Source of the DNA: Metallosphaera yellowstonensis MK1
GTDB taxonomy: Archaea > Thermoproteota > Thermoprotei_A > Sulfolobales > Sulfolobaceae
Reading direction: 5' to 3'
Length of the DNA: 64,000 bases
Assembly: GCF_000243315.1 (NCBI RefSeq)
Contig: NZ_JH597770.1
Coordinates: forward strand, 417,740 to 481,739
Part shown: in pieces, positions 55,469-64,000 of the stretch
How positions within the stretch are numbered: position 1 is the first letter of the stretch
Layout of the letters: every line of letters starts with the position of its first letter
The notes under the pieces: model-generated
Databases searched by the model: none
Told to the model about the DNA's origin: nothing
The model's input: the letters and a program-made list of their open reading frames with translations, nothing else
Translations under genes and position numbers: made by a program

Positions 55469-56257
55469 ATGCCAATAAAGGTAATTGAGGAGGAAAAGGG
55501 TCACATTAACCTCCTCATACATGGATATCCCTTGGAGTTTGTTAATTCGGTTAGGAGGGCATGTATGCTTTTTGTCCCAGTGATGGCGGTTGATGAGGTT
55601 TACGTCATAGAGAACAACAGTCCTCTTTACGATGAGGTTCTTGCCCACAGGCTCGCTCTAATCCCCTTCGAGAGCAACGATGCAATAGATTATTACAGGA
55701 GACCTGAGGAGTGTGAGAATTGCACGGAGAACTGCGAGAGATGTTTTACAAAGATCTACATTGACGTCTCTGCAGAAGAGACGCAAAAAATGGTATACTC
55801 TAGAGATATAAAGACTGAGGATCCACACGTTGTTCCCATCTCAAGAGACATTCCAATAGTCCTTTTAGGAAAGAATCAGAAGGTTTCATTAGAGGCTAAG
55901 GTTAGGCTAGGCTACGGTAAAGAACATGCTAAATTCATGCCTGTGTCCAAGGCCGTTAGCAGATATAGGCCAAAAGTGGAGGTAGAGAAGAACTGTGAGA
56001 AAGCCGTTGAGGTATGCCCTGAAGGTGTATTTAAACTGGTAGATGGCAAGCTTACTGTAGAGAATGAACTTGCTTGTACTTTATGCGAGGAGTGCCTCAA
56101 GTACTGTCAGGGAATCAAGGTTTCTGCTGTTCCTGGGGAATATATACTTGAAGTAGAATCAGTGGGGACATTAGACGCGAGGAGAATTTTAATAGAGGCA
56201 ACAAAGAGTATACTTTCCAAGGTTGAGGAGTTGAAGAAGAAGGTGGAATCTCTATGA
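55469..56257 (+). CDS. rpoD: DNA-directed RNA polymerase subunit D, Fe-S type
   Basis: 262 aa. N-terminal alpha-like dimerisation domain ([21 protein letters not shown]). [11 protein letters not shown] lies near residue 91. The insertion domain carries [12 protein letters not shown] and [11 protein letters not shown], a ferredoxin-like set with C-x2-C-x2-C-x3-C, enough for a cubane cluster. Subunit D with L, N and P forms the polymerase assembly platform; the cluster may stabilise it. Overlaps rpl18e by 4 nt. Confidence 0.96.
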   Translation: MPIKVIEEEKGHINLLIHGYPLEFVNSVRRACMLFVPVMAVDEVYVIENNSPLYDEVLAHRLALIPFESNDAIDYYRRPEECENCTENCERCFTKIYIDVSAEETQKMVYSRDIKTEDPHVVPISRDIPIVLLGKNQKVSLEAKVRLGYGKEHAKFMPVSKAVSRYRPKVEVEKNCEKAVEVCPEGVFKLVDGKLTVENELACTLCEECLKYCQGIKVSAVPGEYILEVESVGTLDARRILIEATKSILSKVEELKKKVESL

Positions 56258-56607
56258 AGAGGACAGGCAGTACGAACTCTCACCTCAGGAAGTTGATAAG
56301 TCTACTCAAGAAACAGGAAAGACCCCTATGGCATGCCGTTGCGGAGGAGCTAGAAGGACCTTCCAGGAAAAGACCACACGTCAACCTTTACAAGATAGAC
56401 AAGTACACCAACGATGGTGATATAGTCGTCGTTCCAGGGAAAGTATTGGGTATAGGGAAGTTGTCACATAAGGTCACTGTTATAGCTCTGGACTTCTCCG
56501 CCTCAGCCCTGAATAAGATCCGAAAAAGTGGGAGCAACGCTTTACCTTTGACGGAGGGGATCAACGCTATTAACAAGGGAGCTACTGTGAGGTTGATGAA
56601 GGGATGA
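56254..56607 (+). CDS. rpl18e: 50S ribosomal protein L18e
   Basis: 117 aa. Begins [15 protein letters not shown] and contains [19 protein letters not shown], diagnostic for L18e. Coupled on both sides by 4-nt overlaps. Confidence 0.96.
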   Translation: MKRTGSTNSHLRKLISLLKKQERPLWHAVAEELEGPSRKRPHVNLYKIDKYTNDGDIVVVPGKVLGIGKLSHKVTVIALDFSASALNKIRKSGSNALPLTEGINAINKGATVRLMKG

Positions 56608-57050
56608 GTCAAGATACTGTGATAGTGGACGGTGAAGGACAGATACTAGGCAGGTTGTCGAGCGAAGTAGTGAGACTACTGAAGGAGGGAAAGAGGGTTG
56701 ATATAATAAATGCAGAGAAGATAGTCATTAGTGGTCCGCGGGAGAGGGTGGTTGCTGGTTACATGTTACTTTTCAGGGTAGGTACGCTGTTCAACCCCTA
56801 TAGACAGGGTATAAGAAGACCCAGATCACCAATAAATTTAGTCAAGAGGACAATAAGGGGTATGTTACCCAAGACGCCTAAGGGCGAGAACATGCTAAAG
56901 AGAGTAAGGGTTTACGTCGGGGTTCCCGCAGCGCTACAAGGGAAGGAGGCTATTAAGTTTCAGGCAGCAGACGTGAAAAGGCTTAAAGGTAAGTACGTGA
57001 CAGTAGGTGAGCTAGCTAGAGTGATGGGGTGGAGGTCCAGTGTCAAGTGA
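56604..57050 (+). CDS. rpl13: 50S ribosomal protein L13
   Basis: 148 aa. [19 protein letters not shown] and the [17 protein letters not shown] region are typical of archaeal L13 (eukaryal uL13). Overlaps the S9 gene by 11 nt. Confidence 0.96.
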   Translation: MSQDTVIVDGEGQILGRLSSEVVRLLKEGKRVDIINAEKIVISGPRERVVAGYMLLFRVGTLFNPYRQGIRRPRSPINLVKRTIRGMLPKTPKGENMLKRVRVYVGVPAALQGKEAIKFQAADVKRLKGKYVTVGELARVMGWRSSVK

Positions 57051-57453
57051 GAGTAAGGTCATTATAACTTACGCGAGAAGGAAGATGGCCAGGGCAAAGT
57101 GCTACTTGTACCCAGGGAAAGGTAAGGTATTTGTGAACGGAGTTCCAGTCGAATTGATCCCTATAGAAGTGATAAGACTCAAGGTGATCGAACCCCTCCT
57201 GCTTGCAGGAGAAGGGGTAGTGTCTAAGATCGACGCTAAGATCTTTGTTTCTGGAGGAGGAATCATGGGTCAGGCAGATGCTGCGAGGATGGCTATAGCC
57301 AAGGCAATGGTGAGGTATACAGGAAGCCAGGAGTTAAAGGACCTCTACAAACAATACGATAGGACGATGTTGGCAGGAGATCCAAGGCAGACGGAATCAG
57401 AGAAATGGATGAGATATAGCGCTAGAAGGTGGAGGCAAAAATCGTACAGGTGA
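57040..57453 (+). CDS. rps9: 30S ribosomal protein S9
   Basis: 137 aa from GTG 57040. [22 protein letters not shown] and the C-terminal [11 protein letters not shown] (tail reaching the P site) identify S9. Standard length for Archaea. Confidence 0.96.
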   Translation: MSSESKVIITYARRKMARAKCYLYPGKGKVFVNGVPVELIPIEVIRLKVIEPLLLAGEGVVSKIDAKIFVSGGGIMGQADAARMAIAKAMVRYTGSQELKDLYKQYDRTMLAGDPRQTESEKWMRYSARRWRQKSYR

Positions 57454-57460
57454 TTTTCAA

Positions 57461-57661
57461 ATGATAATACCAATAAGATGTTTTACGTGCGGTTCGTTAC
57501 TCGCAGACAAGTGGGAGATATATAGTACCAGGGTAGGAGCAGGAGAAGACCCAGGAAAGGTCTTGGATGACCTCAAGGTCAGAAAACTATGTTGCAGGAG
57601 AACTCTCCTCACTCACGTAGACATTATAAGGGAAGTAGTTAATTACACGAGACCAATTTAG
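57461..57661 (+). CDS. rpoN: DNA-directed RNA polymerase subunit N
   Basis: 66 aa. Zinc ribbon: CFTCG at residues 6-10 and [11 protein letters not shown] near 43-53. Homologue of Rpb10; part of the D-L-N-P platform. A GGTG motif lies ahead of the S2 start immediately downstream. Confidence 0.96.
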   Translation: MIIPIRCFTCGSLLADKWEIYSTRVGAGEDPGKVLDDLKVRKLCCRRTLLTHVDIIREVVNYTRPI

Positions 57662-57670
57662 GTGGTATAG

Positions 57671-58348
57671 ATGAGCGAGAACGAGAGAGGAACGCAGTTA
57701 ACCGATGAGGAGAAGGCAGAACTTCAGAGGGGGGAGAAAGGGGCCGTAATAGAGCTCCTAGTTCCCCTTGAGAGTTATTTATCTGCAGGCGTTCACATTG
57801 GCACACACACCTGTACCAGGTACATGGAGAAGTTTATCTACAGGGTAAGACCAGAGGGTCTTTACGTCCTTGATGTAAGGAAGATAGACGAGAGACTGAG
57901 GATTGCAGCGAAGTTCTTGGCAAGATATCAGCCCTCATCCATCTTGGCTGTAGCTTCGAGACCATATGCGTTCACTCCTGTTCAGAAGTTCGCAGATGTT
58001 GTAGGTGCAAGGGCCATAGTAGGAAGAATGGTCCCAGGAATATTAACTAACCCATATTTGGAGGGGTTCATTGAGCCTGAGGTTCTTCTGGTTTCAGACC
58101 CTAGAACCGACTTACAGGCAATCAAAGAGGCAGCAGACATGGGAATTCCAGTAGCGGCCTTCTCTGATACTGATGCCAAGGTAGACTACGTTGACTTGAT
58201 CATTCCGTCAAACAATAAGGGGAGGAAGTCTCTTGCACTTCTATACTGGGCCCTCGCAAGACAGGTTCTGAGGGAAAGGAAGGAAATTGCCCCAGACGCT
58301 GACATCCCAGTGAAGGTTGAAGAGTTTGAGGTGAAACTATCTCAATGA
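57671..58348 (+). CDS. rps2: 30S ribosomal protein S2
   Basis: 225 aa. [22 protein letters not shown] (residues ~40-60) and [25 protein letters not shown] are S2/SA-family signatures; the N-terminal acidic tail is common in Crenarchaeota. Overlaps the MEMO gene by 4 nt. Confidence 0.96.
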   Translation: MSENERGTQLTDEEKAELQRGEKGAVIELLVPLESYLSAGVHIGTHTCTRYMEKFIYRVRPEGLYVLDVRKIDERLRIAAKFLARYQPSSILAVASRPYAFTPVQKFADVVGARAIVGRMVPGILTNPYLEGFIEPEVLLVSDPRTDLQAIKEAADMGIPVAAFSDTDAKVDYVDLIIPSNNKGRKSLALLYWALARQVLRERKEIAPDADIPVKVEEFEVKLSQ

Positions 58349-59193
58349 TAAGGAGACCCGCCGTAGCGGGTTCCTTCTATGAAGATGATCCCAAGGAATT
58401 ACGAAAGAGAATTGAATGGTCTTTCTTGCATCATGTAGGTCCTGGAAGGCTCCCTGAACCTTCTAATGCAGCCAGGAGGACTAGCCCCTTTTTTATCGTC
58501 CCTCACGCTGGGTACATCTATAGTGGACCTGTAGCCGCTCACTCCTATTATCATTTAGTAAGGGAAGGAAGGCCCGATCTGGTGATAATGGTAGGTCCAA
58601 ATCATACGGGTTACGGCTCTAGCGTCTCTGTATGGCCTGGAGGGCACTGGGAAACTCCCTTGGGGAAGGTTCCTGTACCTATTGAATTTGTAAAGGAAAT
58701 AGTCTCATTAAGTGAGGTGTTGGATCCAGAAGAACGAGCTCATCTTTATGAGCATTCCTTAGAGGTTCAGGTCCCTTTCCTCCAGTACTTTTTCACTGAG
58801 ATTCCTATAATTCCCATAACCATCCTTTTACAAACTCCCGAGACAGCGGAGTTTGTAGCTGAAGGTATATGGCGTTTCATGGGGAGACACAAGGATCTAG
58901 ATATCGTGGTTTTGGCTAGCTCTGACATGAATCATTATGATCCTCATGAGATGACTATAGAAAAAGATGAGAAGGCCATCAAGAAGATTATAGAACTAGA
59001 TTATAGAGGTCTTTATAGGGTTGTGGAAGAGGAAGACGTGACCATGTGTGGTTATGCTCCAGTTATGGTCTCAATGATATTGGCTAGAAAGGCTGGAAAG
59101 AAGCCCTACATTTTGAAACACGCAACCTCAGGTGATACCTCAGGTGACAAGTCATCGGTAGTGGGTTATCTTGCAGCCAGATTCGGGGATTAA
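58345..59193 (+). CDS. MEMO family protein
   Basis: 282 aa. [18 protein letters not shown] at the start, [18 protein letters not shown] and [10 protein letters not shown] with [12 protein letters not shown] carry the conserved His/Asp residues of the MEMO/extradiol-dioxygenase-like fold. Its reaction is unknown; in some archaea it occurs with AMMECR1 and radical SAM partners, absent here. Overlaps the next unknown gene. Confidence 0.93.
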   Translation: MIRRPAVAGSFYEDDPKELRKRIEWSFLHHVGPGRLPEPSNAARRTSPFFIVPHAGYIYSGPVAAHSYYHLVREGRPDLVIMVGPNHTGYGSSVSVWPGGHWETPLGKVPVPIEFVKEIVSLSEVLDPEERAHLYEHSLEVQVPFLQYFFTEIPIIPITILLQTPETAEFVAEGIWRFMGRHKDLDIVVLASSDMNHYDPHEMTIEKDEKAIKKIIELDYRGLYRVVEEEDVTMCGYAPVMVSMILARKAGKKPYILKHATSGDTSGDKSSVVGYLAARFGD

Positions 59194-59778
59194 GGTCCCG
59201 CTCATATTTTCAGGACTTCCCCTTAAGGGTACAGACAACCCATTCCTAATAATCGTAGCACGTTTCAACTGTGAGTCACAGGAGATTCCCTATTGGTGGG
59301 ATAAATTTAAGGTGCTGGTGAGGGAGGCTACGGGTTTCTCACCAAAACCAATGAGAGTCCCTGCATGTATGCCCCTTTCAAGCCAGTATGTCTTAGGTTC
59401 TAAACTAGCCATGGACTATATAGCCAAACTGGTCGGTCTAAGTTCAGAAGAGGTGTCTCAAACTTTAGAGATGTTGGATGAGGCTATGTTCGGAGTGCCC
59501 GTCCTTAAGGCATTGAGGATATCTCAAGATAAAGGCAAATCTCTGCTCTTCAGGGACGGGGAAGATCCTATCTATGTGGAGTTCCCAGCCGTGGAGATCA
59601 AGGTTCTGGCGTACTTCCCTCTCACTGAAGTTGGAAGTGTGGACAGCTCTATAATACATTTAGCTGGAATAACTCCTGTGAGAGTAGCACAGAACCCAGA
59701 CAGTGATTCAGTTAGGATGGAAAACGGATTGTGGTTCTCCCTCTTCGGACTACCTATTCCCAAAGTAGATAGGTGGAA

Positions 59779-61568
<1,790 letters not shown>

Positions 61569-61569
61569 G

Positions 61570-62550
61570 GTGCTAGAGGAGTACTCCAGGCAAGTAATTG
61601 AGGAGGTAGAAAAGAGAATAAGACAGTATCTTTCCGGAGATGTACACGAACTTTACGAAGCCTCTAGGTATCTAATTGAGGCAGGTGGTAAAAGGTTAAG
61701 ACCCTTGATGTTGGTCGCCTCTTCTGATCTCTTTCACGGAGATAGGAAAAGATCCTATTTGGCGGGAAGTGCAGTTGAGGTACTGCATAATTTCACGTTA
61801 ATACACGACGATATAATGGATCAGGACACCCTAAGAAGGGGAAGGCCTACAGTGCACGTGAAGTGGGGAGTCCCAATGGCCATCTTGGCTGGGGATTTGT
61901 TGCACGCTAAGGCTTTCGAGATGCTCATAGATTCCGTGAGTGGACTGGATGAAGCGAGAGCCAATGACGCTCTTAGGCTTTTCGCTAAGTCAGTGATAGA
62001 ACTATCGGAAGGACAAGCCTTAGACATGCAGTTTGAAGAACGATGGGACGTGACGGAGAGGGAGTACATAGAAATGGTGAGGAAGAAAACAGCTCAACTT
62101 TTCGCCTGCTCCGCTTCTCTCGGAGGTATTATAGGAGGAGGTACTGAAAAGGATGTGAAGAACCTTTTCCTGTATGGAGAAAAGATAGGGATATCGTTCC
62201 AAATAGTCGATGATATATTAGGACTTACTGCCGATGAAAGAGAGTTGGGGAAACCCGTCTATAGTGATCTGAGGGAAGGAAAGAAGACCATCTTATTAAT
62301 AAAGGCCCTTAGGGACGCCAGCGAGGAAGAGCGGAAGAGAATACTAGCCGGTGTGAAAAGTAATGACCAAGGTAAACTCAGAGACGCAGCGTCACTGGTC
62401 CTCACCATTTCCTTAGAGTATGCCACAAGACTTTCAGAGAGCTATAAGACCGAAGCTCTACAGGCCCTCTCTCTCGTCAAGAGTGATAACGAGGAAGTTA
62501 AGAAGCTCCTGATGGAGGTAGCGGAATTAGTTACTAAAAGGCGGAAGTAA
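61570..62550 (+). CDS. gds: Geranylgeranyl diphosphate synthase
   Basis: 326 aa. First aspartate-rich motif DDIMD (residues ~79-83, in IHDDIMDQDTLRRGRP) and second DDILG (in QIVDDILGLTAD); typical trans-prenyltransferase. Makes the C20 (or longer) chains for ether lipids. GTG 61570. The order ipk-fni-gds is characteristic of Sulfolobales. Confidence 0.94.
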   Translation: MLEEYSRQVIEEVEKRIRQYLSGDVHELYEASRYLIEAGGKRLRPLMLVASSDLFHGDRKRSYLAGSAVEVLHNFTLIHDDIMDQDTLRRGRPTVHVKWGVPMAILAGDLLHAKAFEMLIDSVSGLDEARANDALRLFAKSVIELSEGQALDMQFEERWDVTEREYIEMVRKKTAQLFACSASLGGIIGGGTEKDVKNLFLYGEKIGISFQIVDDILGLTADERELGKPVYSDLREGKKTILLIKALRDASEEERKRILAGVKSNDQGKLRDAASLVLTISLEYATRLSESYKTEALQALSLVKSDNEEVKKLLMEVAELVTKRRK

Positions 62551-62551
62551 G

Positions 62552-63514
62552 TTGTTAGATGTACTTGTTCCTTCGATAGTAGCCTTGGTTGTCACCCTTT
62601 TTTCCACTCCATGGATACTCAAAGTTTCAAGGGAAAGAGGCTTCGTGGGCAAGGACGTAAATAAACCGGATAGGCCTGAGGTACCGTCTCTGGGAGGTCT
62701 AGGGATACTGAGTGGCTTCATAGCCGGTAGCTTCACTTTACTAGTTGAGGATCCAGCGTTTGAAACTATAGTTTCGGCAGTCATGTTATCATCTCTTATA
62801 ATAGGTCTCTTAGGTCTCTTAGACGACGTACTTAACCTGAAGCAATCTGTGAGGGCCATAATGCCCGTTTTCGCTTCGGTGCCGCTGGCTGTTTATAGCG
62901 TGGGTCACTCAGTTATATCCATTCCTTTCGTAGGTCTGGTAAACTTTGGACTTCTCTATTACGTTATAATAGTTCCCGCAGCGTTAACCATAACCTCAAA
63001 TGCATTTAACATGCTGGAGGGCCTAAACGGACTGGGAACGGGGATGGGAGTGATAATGGCCGCAGCCCTGGCTTACATAGGGCTCAGGGGGAATGGAGTC
63101 ACATCAGAGGCGGGGGATTTAGCCATAATACTGGCAATAAGTCTGATCGCATTCCTTTACTTTAACAAGTATCCAGCTAAGATCTTCCTGGGAAACGTAG
63201 GGACCTATTTCATCGGCTCGGTGATAGGATCCATAGGTATTTCTGGATATATGCTGACCGCCTTAGCTGTCCTCTTTATACCCTATGTCATTGAGTTCGT
63301 ACTGAAGGCTAGGACTAAGTTTAAGGGAATCTCATTCGGGCAAGTGGATAATGACGGTTACATGCATTGGGACTCTTTTCCTAATTCGTTGACTCACGTG
63401 GTCATGAAAATGGGGAGAATGAGGGAGTATCAAGTGGTAGCGGTACTCTGGGGGATGGAACTAGTGTTTGCAATAGGTGCGGTAGTACTTCAGAGCACCG
63501 TCATAAGGATATAA
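62552..63514 (+). CDS. aglH: UDP-GlcNAc:dolichyl-phosphate GlcNAc-1-P transferase (AglH-like)
   Basis: 320 aa, about 10 TM helices. LLDDVLNLKQSVR is the cytoplasmic DDD-type motif, ANMLEGLNGL-like FNMLEGLNG the second, and FLGNVGTYFIGS the third of the MraY/GPT family. It starts the lipid-linked oligosaccharide for N-glycosylation; placing it after GGPP synthase ties lipid and glycan steps. TTG 62552 start. Confidence 0.88.
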   Translation: MLDVLVPSIVALVVTLFSTPWILKVSRERGFVGKDVNKPDRPEVPSLGGLGILSGFIAGSFTLLVEDPAFETIVSAVMLSSLIIGLLGLLDDVLNLKQSVRAIMPVFASVPLAVYSVGHSVISIPFVGLVNFGLLYYVIIVPAALTITSNAFNMLEGLNGLGTGMGVIMAAALAYIGLRGNGVTSEAGDLAIILAISLIAFLYFNKYPAKIFLGNVGTYFIGSVIGSIGISGYMLTALAVLFIPYVIEFVLKARTKFKGISFGQVDNDGYMHWDSFPNSLTHVVMKMGRMREYQVVAVLWGMELVFAIGAVVLQSTVIRI

Positions 63515-63623
63515 ATTAATATAGATGCAGTGTCCAAGCCCTCGTAAGATCATTAAATTTGTAATCAGAGTACATGGATGAGCTAGATAAGATTTTTATC
63601 TAATGATAATTTAAGGTGTCAGA

Positions 63624-63699
63624 GGGGCCGTCGTCTAGCCTGGACTAAGATGCTAGGCTTGGGCCCTAGTGATCGCGGGTTCAAATCCCGCCGGCCCCA
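63624..63699 (+). tRNA. tRNA-Pro (TGG anticodon)
   Basis: 76 nt, no intron. Acceptor GGGGCCG/CGGCCCC, anticodon stem CTAGG/CCTAG around CTTGGGC (anticodon TGG), T arm GCGGG TTCAAAT CCCGC, discriminator A. A TTTTTATC box lies around 63593-63600. It shares most of its sequence with the intron-containing tRNA-Pro(GGG) at 16.9 kb. Confidence 0.96.
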
Positions 63700-63752
63700 T
63701 TCTCCTTCCTTTGAGTCTCTTTCTGCAGCTGGACTCGGTCTTTAACACTAAT

Positions 63753-63813
63753 AGCAGTTATGCGACTATCCCCTAACTATCGCCCTGTCATCAAGGGAAA
63801 TCCAATAACCGCT
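63753..63813. repeat. Copy of the dispersed inverted-repeat element
   Basis: AGCAGTTAT (63753-63761) and ATAACCGCT (63805-63813), 43 nt apart, near-complementary. Spacer ends CAAGGGAAATCCA, matching the ends of the copies at 12.6 and 14.1 kb. Confidence 0.55.
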
Positions 63814-63869
63814 ACACTAAGTGTTATGCAAGCATGTTCTTCCTGATTTCCTTCCTTAATCTCCCTCAC

Positions 63870-63928
63870 AGCAATCATGGCCTTTGTTAAGTATAGCCTT
63901 AGAGTCAAGGCAAACTGCAACAACCGCT
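63870..63928. repeat. Degenerate copy of the dispersed inverted-repeat element
   Basis: AGCAATCAT (63870-63878) and ACAACCGCT (63920-63928), 41 nt apart. The spacer end TCAAGGCAAACTGCA closely matches the 12.6-kb copy (CCAAGGCAAACCA). Confidence 0.45.
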
Positions 63929-64000
63929 GTCCCTCACTTTGCTCTGGCGCGAATTTTGATGTGAGGGTGTAGGATAGCTTATCCTGTAGCTGAAAAGTTA

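Larger units (their letters stand above)
63700..64000. other. Repeat-rich gap with two copies of the dispersed element
   Basis: No gene seen. Copies of the inverted-repeat element lie at 63753-63813 (AGCAGTTAT then ATAACCGCT) and 63870-63928 (AGCAATCAT then ACAACCGCT). CCCTCAC (63931-63937) and GTGAGGG (63961-63967) form a further 7-bp inverted repeat. The region looks like stacked mobile-element relics behind a tRNA gene. Confidence 0.45.

Overview
The window is a chromosomal segment of a thermoacidophilic archaeon of the order Sulfolobales. The 23S rRNA has no linked 5S gene. Promoters are TATA boxes about 26 nt ahead of mostly leaderless starts. The gene order pcna-priS-gins15, the DUF1122 and DUF2258 proteins, an Fe-S RpoD and a PolB3-type polymerase are all crenarchaeal/Sulfolobales traits. 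GC content is visibly higher than in Saccharolobus, so a Metallosphaera- or Sulfodiicoccus-like genus is my inference, not something proved here.

Layout. 1-1.2 kb is the 3' part of 23S rRNA, followed by a small MITE-like insertion. 1.6-8.5 kb is accessory and decaying: a broken GC-rich gene, an aldehyde dehydrogenase cut by an amber codon just before its catalytic cysteine, a bacterioopsin-activator-type regulator, an MFS transporter and gene-free stretches with hairpins. 8.5-11.8 kb is a 4-hydroxyphenylacetate/homoprotocatechuate degradation operon (ring-cleavage dioxygenase, FADH2-dependent hydroxylase, FAH-family hydrolase); the broken dehydrogenase, transporter and regulator beside it probably belong to the same pathway. 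11.8-17 kb holds an SDR, TatD, ribosomal proteins S27e and L44e, an OCD-family enzyme, a sugar-phosphate isomerase and a nucleotidyltransferase. 17-23.5 kb is rich in tRNA and RNA maturation: intron-containing tRNA-Pro, CCA-adding enzyme, ThpR, RNase Z, G10 methyltransferase and PRPP synthetase. 23.5-26.7 kb carries a GPN GTPase and the PCNA-PriS-Gins15 replication block.

27-38.9 kb contains several small HTH regulators, LysE, ApbC/Mrp, an operon with two intramembrane proteases (M50 and rhomboid) plus unannotated microproteins, an RND exporter, a ThiR regulator and a NurA-like/HerA-like pair with PCMT. 39-41 kb is an RNA hub: tRNA-Gly, intron-containing tRNA-Trp and SRP 7S RNA. 41-52.7 kb has LysRS, a second M50 protease, a nucleotidyltransferase/DUF1122/radical-SAM cluster, aPelota, RimI, PolB3, DnaG, TyrRS and YjbQ. 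52.7-58.3 kb is the S13-S4-S11-RpoD-L18e-L13-S9-RpoN-S2 operon, running on into MEMO, an unknown gene, isopentenyl phosphate kinase, type 2 IDI, GGPP synthase and an AglH-like GlcNAc-1-P transferase. These last genes link isoprenoid lipid synthesis to the dolichol-phosphate step of N-glycosylation. tRNA-Pro(TGG) follows.

The most interesting items I found are two unannotated box C/D guide RNAs (one predicted to act on the wobble C34 of tRNA-Leu(CAA), the other on the 16S decoding site), a family of about 60-bp inverted-repeat elements scattered through intergenic DNA, a 125-bp MITE-like insertion beside the rRNA, two genes that appear to use ATT start codons, and the NurA-like/HerA-like pair.
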